Shown here piece after piece: positions 59,725 to 64,000 of a DNA stretch of 64,000 nucleotides. The stretch's first letter is position 1; every line of letters begins with the position of its first letter. Made by a program: the position numbers and the translations under genes. This DNA is from Acanthochlamys bracteata. Taxonomy: Eukaryota > Streptophyta > Magnoliopsida > Pandanales > Velloziaceae. Below the pieces are notes generated by a model, which saw only the letters and a program-made list of their open reading frames with translations, did no database searches and was not told the origin of the DNA. The DNA lies in NCBI GenBank assembly GCA_019914995.1, contig CM034129.1:434001-498000 (forward strand), read 5' to 3'.

Positions 59725-62700
59725 CTACTCGAGGTGATCGTGCGGGCAGAGAGACATGAATATGACTGCATATCTTCTAAGACGGCGTTGTTCGTGATCA
59801 TCGCTGCAATCACCAGACTGAATCACAAACCCTGTTCTAGTTCTCATCTTGTGTCGCCGCCAAGCTAGCTGTATGTTAACCGCTGCCCAAGTCCTCCAGT
59901 TCGATGAATAATACCTCGCTGTTCTTTTAAGTCTTTCGTTCGCGAACTTGTACCTGAAGTGTTCAGTGATGTACCGCAAGTCCAAGGCATCTAAACCGAA
60001 CCCTTCAGTTGCTTCCATGCATTCAAATGTGGCCGACGATGCAGGCAAGCGATCAATGAATGGGCGGCGGAGGCACCATGAGAGAAGCTCATCACCTAAA
60101 AAGTTCCCCGGTCCTAGCGTGCATGTGGCAACCATACCTGCGCTTAGCCGCTGTGTGCTTTTTAAGCGGCCACGGAGAATGAACACCATTCTCTGCACGG
60201 GATCTCCTTCTCTGATGACCTGATGACAATGGTTTCACTTAATACTTTTAGATCATGAACAGTTTCTGTTGTTTAGTTCTGTTACCTTTTCGCCAGTGGA
60301 GAACACGAGTTGTTCAACTCTATCGCATATGTTGTCAAGAATCAAATCGTCCAAGTTGTGAAACAAAGGGACCTGATCAGGAAAGATAGCAAAACTGTTT
60401 TGAGTTTTTTTCATAAACATGCTACGATACTGAAATTTGTAAACTGACCGAAAGCAATATTTCTGTAGACCATAGCCGTGGTACCTGTTTTACGAGATCA
60501 ATACAAAGATGGCGTTTGATATCACGTCTAAGCCCTTCTGGCAAGTCCTTGATGACATCCGTTTCATCTTCCCCTCTCATGGCAGCCCACCTCTGCCGTT
60601 CAAATTGACGCACCCTCTGTCTCAACCTTGAAGGCAGCTGCCTGCGTTTCATCCACCATTCCATGTCTCGGCATCTCAGCTGCATCTTTCTCTTCCTTGA
60701 CATGACTGCATGCAAGAACACCTGTTCACAAACAACGTCGTCAGCCATGAAAAAACATGATGATCATGGTGGTCTCAAGTTTCAAGTACCTGAATGTTTC
60801 CGATCAATAATGTGAACAGCATTAGGCCGCTCAGTACAATGATTATACTGAATATGACTTCAAGCCAGTTACTAGTTGGCTCAAGATCATTGCCAAAGGT
60901 GCTGCATAGAAGTAAACGAAAAACCATTATCACATATTCACCAGATGTAAGTTTAATATGTAATTCACTAAACAAAAATCTTTGCTGTATCGATCTTTCA
61001 TGATGATTTGGTTGTATTGAGTTATTACCTGAGAGTCATGAGGCCCCAGAATATAGGATAGAGGATCTTGACAGCAAGAGAGCTGCTGGAAACAACAGGA
61101 AGGGCCCAGTTATAAATTCCATAAGGAAATGGTCCATTGACATCCAAGCAAACAGGGATGCTCTGGTTGATTTGGCTCAGTGACCACTGGTTCTTTTCAC
61201 ATGAGAGTTCATCCATGCCTGGTGATAAGAAAAGACGGTAGCAAACCTCCTTGGAACAGGCCAAGGATACCATACCGCAGTTGTTATCTTTCTGGCATTG
61301 CTGCTGTAGGCAAGACGCCACACGTTGGATCGCAAGGACATACCAACAACCTCCAGCGACCTGGAAAATAAAAATTCACCGATCAGTTTCTAACAAGAGT
61401 TTGATATGTAAAAGCATCACTCTAAACTGAGGTACTCACATGAGAGGCAATGAAGTAAGCAATGAGATTGAGCCCAAAGCCCCACCAGATAGTTCCGAAG
61501 ATGTAGCCGGTGACCTTTCGCATCTTCTTCATGACCAGGACACAGTGACAAACCTTGGGTAAAAATTGGAATGCAAAGATCAGGAGAAGTATTGTCATTA
61601 TCAGCTTGATCTCTTCCTCTCTGATCAATCTAGGCAGGATTAACCAGAAGACCACCTGCATGTATTATATATACTCTATCAGCTTAATAGCTAGGAAGTA
61701 AACAATAATGTTGGGCAAAAGCACATGAACCCAATGTGGAACCACGGAAAAACATTAGCCCGTTCTTGTCCTCTCTCCCAAAACCAGCCCAACTCAAAAC
61801 TCCAGGAGCAAGTGTGTAGGTGTTTTTCATATATATTCTATTGATAAACTCTTCGAAAAGGTTTGAACTTTTCATCTGTCTATATAAATAATAAAACTAT
61901 TTTTTTCTGAAAAGATGGATAAGAAGAACTGAGTAATAAATCAATCACGAATTGTTCTCTGAAGCTGAGGAACACTTGCAAGTTAATTGCTAATCACTTA
62001 CCTGAGGGACAGGCAGAATAACAAAGATATCAAACCAGAAACCTCCCGTCGATTTGAAGTAGTGCAGTGCTATGGTTTTTGCATCCCAGACAAGCTTGCC
62101 GCAGCCCACTACAAGTGATTCCCTGGAGACATAAGCAAGCCTGAATTGCAGGCAGACATAAATAAGGTGTGTGACATCAGCTACAGTTCGGAGCACTGTG
62201 ACTGCAGCAGAGAGTTCACCCTCCATGTACAGGCACGGTGACCCATCCCGGCCGACAGAGAGGGAGTAAAAGAACAGAGGGTCGATAGCCAGAGACAGAG
62301 CCCGCACCAGCAGCAACGTGCGGTTGCAGTTCTGGACTCTCTTGCTCCGCGGGTCTAGAACCTTGCCGAACAACCATCCTGATGATTTCGAGCATTTGTG
62401 TTGCTGTGATGGTAGTGTAAGTAGAGAAGACGATAGAGAAGATCGGATGGGGTTCAGGGATGAGCCAGCACAGGCCTCCCACTCCGGCGAGTTTGCACGA
62501 TCGCAGCTTGTTGAGTGGAAGGCTGGCACACCAGGCTGAGTGCATGCATAGCACTCAGCAGCTGGGGATGGCACTGAACCACTTCCAGCTCCAGATTCAT
62601 CAGCAACATGATCAACATCAGGTTTTTTCTCGAGATTGAGCAGCACTCTAGCCCATCTGCATGCAGAAAATGCATACACATCCATTTGTTATCAGAAAAC

Positions 62701-62885
62701 AGACATGCAATCCTGGCAAAGAAACTAATATATTTCCCTTAACAAAAGAAAAAAAAGATAAAGAAAATTTTAAGAGATAGGAAATTTGAGTGGGTACTTG
62801 CAAACAGTCTTCGAATCAGAGTGAGGAAGTTGAGTGATTGATTATACCTTGGGAGAGAGTAGTGCAGTCTAGAGAAAGAAAACAT
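59725..62885 (-). CDS. CNGC2: Cyclic nucleotide-gated ion channel, CNGC2 type
   Basis: Eight exons: 62885-62848, 62656-62002, 61655-61440, 61360-61029, 60901-60790, 60721-60485, 60372-60286 and 60219-59725, giving 723 aa. The start was chosen by joining the 38-nt first exon (MFSFSRLHYSLPR) to WARVLLNLEKK. Marks of CNGC2 include ECYACTQPGVPAFHSTSCD, the S1-S6 block, the pore segment, EWWMKRRQLPSRLRQRVRQF, the C-terminal cyclic nucleotide-binding domain (GPGNFLGDELLSW), an IQ motif (AAVNIQLAWRRHK) and the end PHDHLE. The channel conducts Ca2+ at the plasma membrane and acts with CNGC4 in immunity; Arabidopsis loss of CNGC2 gives the dnd1 phenotype. The pore filter here reads TFGNDLE (G417-N418-D419) where Arabidopsis CNGC2 has Ala-Asn-Asp. 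Confidence 0.95.
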
Positions 62886-64000
62886 TTTCTTCCATAGATG
62901 AAGGTAACCATGAGCGAGAGATGCAAATTAAAGAGACATTAAAAAGGTGCTTTCTTTGAAGCTGAAAGCTTGCAAAAGCTACAACAATATATTTGTCTAT
63001 AGAGAGCTCGTGTTTGTGTTGTTTTTTTGTTTCATTATCTCTTTTCTTGTATGTGTGGATTCAAAGCTATAAATGACAAAGAGGTTTTATTAGAAAGATT
63101 AGAAAGAGATGTGGCTGTAACTGAGAGAGATCATAGAGGTACCACAGAAGAAAGAATCCAATAAATCAAAATTATAATGCAAAACTCAGTAAAATTACAG
63201 TAATTGCAAAGCTATTAATTCATGTATGAAGAAGAAGAGATATGTAAGTTTCAGTTATTCAGAAGTGAGAAGAAGGTTTATGTCCTGTTTATTTGCAATA
63301 CGACTGAAAAAGACAGCACAGGTTCATATGGACACAGGGAACATGATGAATGAAGCAATGCCTTTCTAGTAAATTTTTGCGTAGAAAGCAAATGAAAGAA
63401 ATTGTTTTTCGTTTTTGCCTTATGCAGACTTCAACGATCATAATGCAGGGCATGTTTGGCGGTGCTTATCACACTTTTCAAAAATTTATTTTAATTTATA
63501 ATTTTTTAATAAATTTTCTACAATCTCTTTAAAAAATTTTAAAATTTAAAAGTACAAATAACTATACTAATATATATATATATATAATGTCTCCGTAGTA
63601 TGACCATCAATATTTTCTTGGTAATATTTGAGAGTATTTTTTAAATTTTTTTATTCTAATTTTTTATTTTACATTTATCAATGAATTTTTTAAAATATTT
63701 TTTATTTCAGAAATTTTTTTTTTCATAATCACTTTTAAATATCTTCTTTAATGTGATACCAAGAAGATGCAATGTGATTGAGATGTAAGCATTTGTACGG
63801 AACAGAGACCTCTATGTCTATTTACCTACCTCTAATCTTCTAAGGCCCCCAAGACTCAAAACCACTGTTTGAAAAATACCAAAACTCTGCATTAAATATG
63901 GCAATGAGATTTAACTTTGAGCAGACATAGTGTTGGTTAAGTTCTTCTATCGCTCTCCCTTCTTCTCAACCTGTCACTCCATATTCAGAGTCGTTACTTT
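62886..64000. other. Upstream region of CNGC2 and window end
   Basis: CNGC2 promoter and leader, then AT-rich sequence with a short (TA)n microsatellite at about 63571-63586. No other gene is supported. Confidence 0.45.
63571..63586. repeat. TA microsatellite
   Basis: About eight TA units in an A/T-rich setting. Confidence 0.7.

Noticed and set aside
1-64000. tRNA genes, rRNA genes, CRISPR arrays, bacterial operons or viral insertions
   Set aside because: Read for and not seen. The gene structures are plant nuclear throughout, and the only mobile DNA found is LTR retrotransposon and MITE sequence.

Overview
This is nuclear DNA from a eudicot plant. The genes have many GT-AG introns with AT-rich intergenic spacers, and the protein families are plant-specific (CLE peptide, E-class PPR protein, GAUT, CNGC, BAG8, EID1-like F-box, NAC). 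The genus cannot be read from the sequence alone.

Layout. 0-9 kb: a BAG8-like co-chaperone gene (-), a decayed NAC gene (+) and a PAP2-type purple acid phosphatase gene (-). 9-14 kb: an AT-rich spacer with a Tourist-like MITE, then a decayed eIF6 gene (+). 14-18 kb: a CLE signalling peptide gene (+) and an E-type PPR gene (-) with an early stop. 18-35 kb: three large intact + strand genes, a GAUT13/14-type pectin galacturonosyltransferase, a GH79 heparanase-like glycosidase and plastid ClpB. 36.6-42.4 kb: a decayed ZRANB3/SMARCAL1-like SNF2 helicase gene (-), split by an old Ty1/copia element that itself holds a fragment of a second LTR element. 42.8-50 kb: an EID1-like F-box gene (-) and a frameshifted plant calmodulin-binding-domain gene (-). 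53-63 kb: a DUF4336 plastid protein gene (-), a membrane RING-finger protein gene (-) and a CNGC2-type cyclic nucleotide-gated channel gene (-).

Exon models were built by hand from splice-site phase and protein family resemblance. Every intact multi-exon gene closes in frame at a length near that expected for its family (BAG8-like 363 aa, PAP2 664, GAUT 542, GH79 537, ClpB 980, DUF4336 465, CNGC2 723). The genes are ordinary housekeeping, cell-wall and signalling loci and do not form a pathway cluster. The unusual material is in the relics: four decayed genes (NAC, eIF6, SNF2 helicase, calmodulin-binding) lie between intact neighbours. Other points of interest are a channel filter reading Gly-Asn-Asp where Arabidopsis CNGC2 has Ala-Asn-Asp, a PPR stop codon followed by an in-frame continuation of its E+ tail, and a GC-AG intron.
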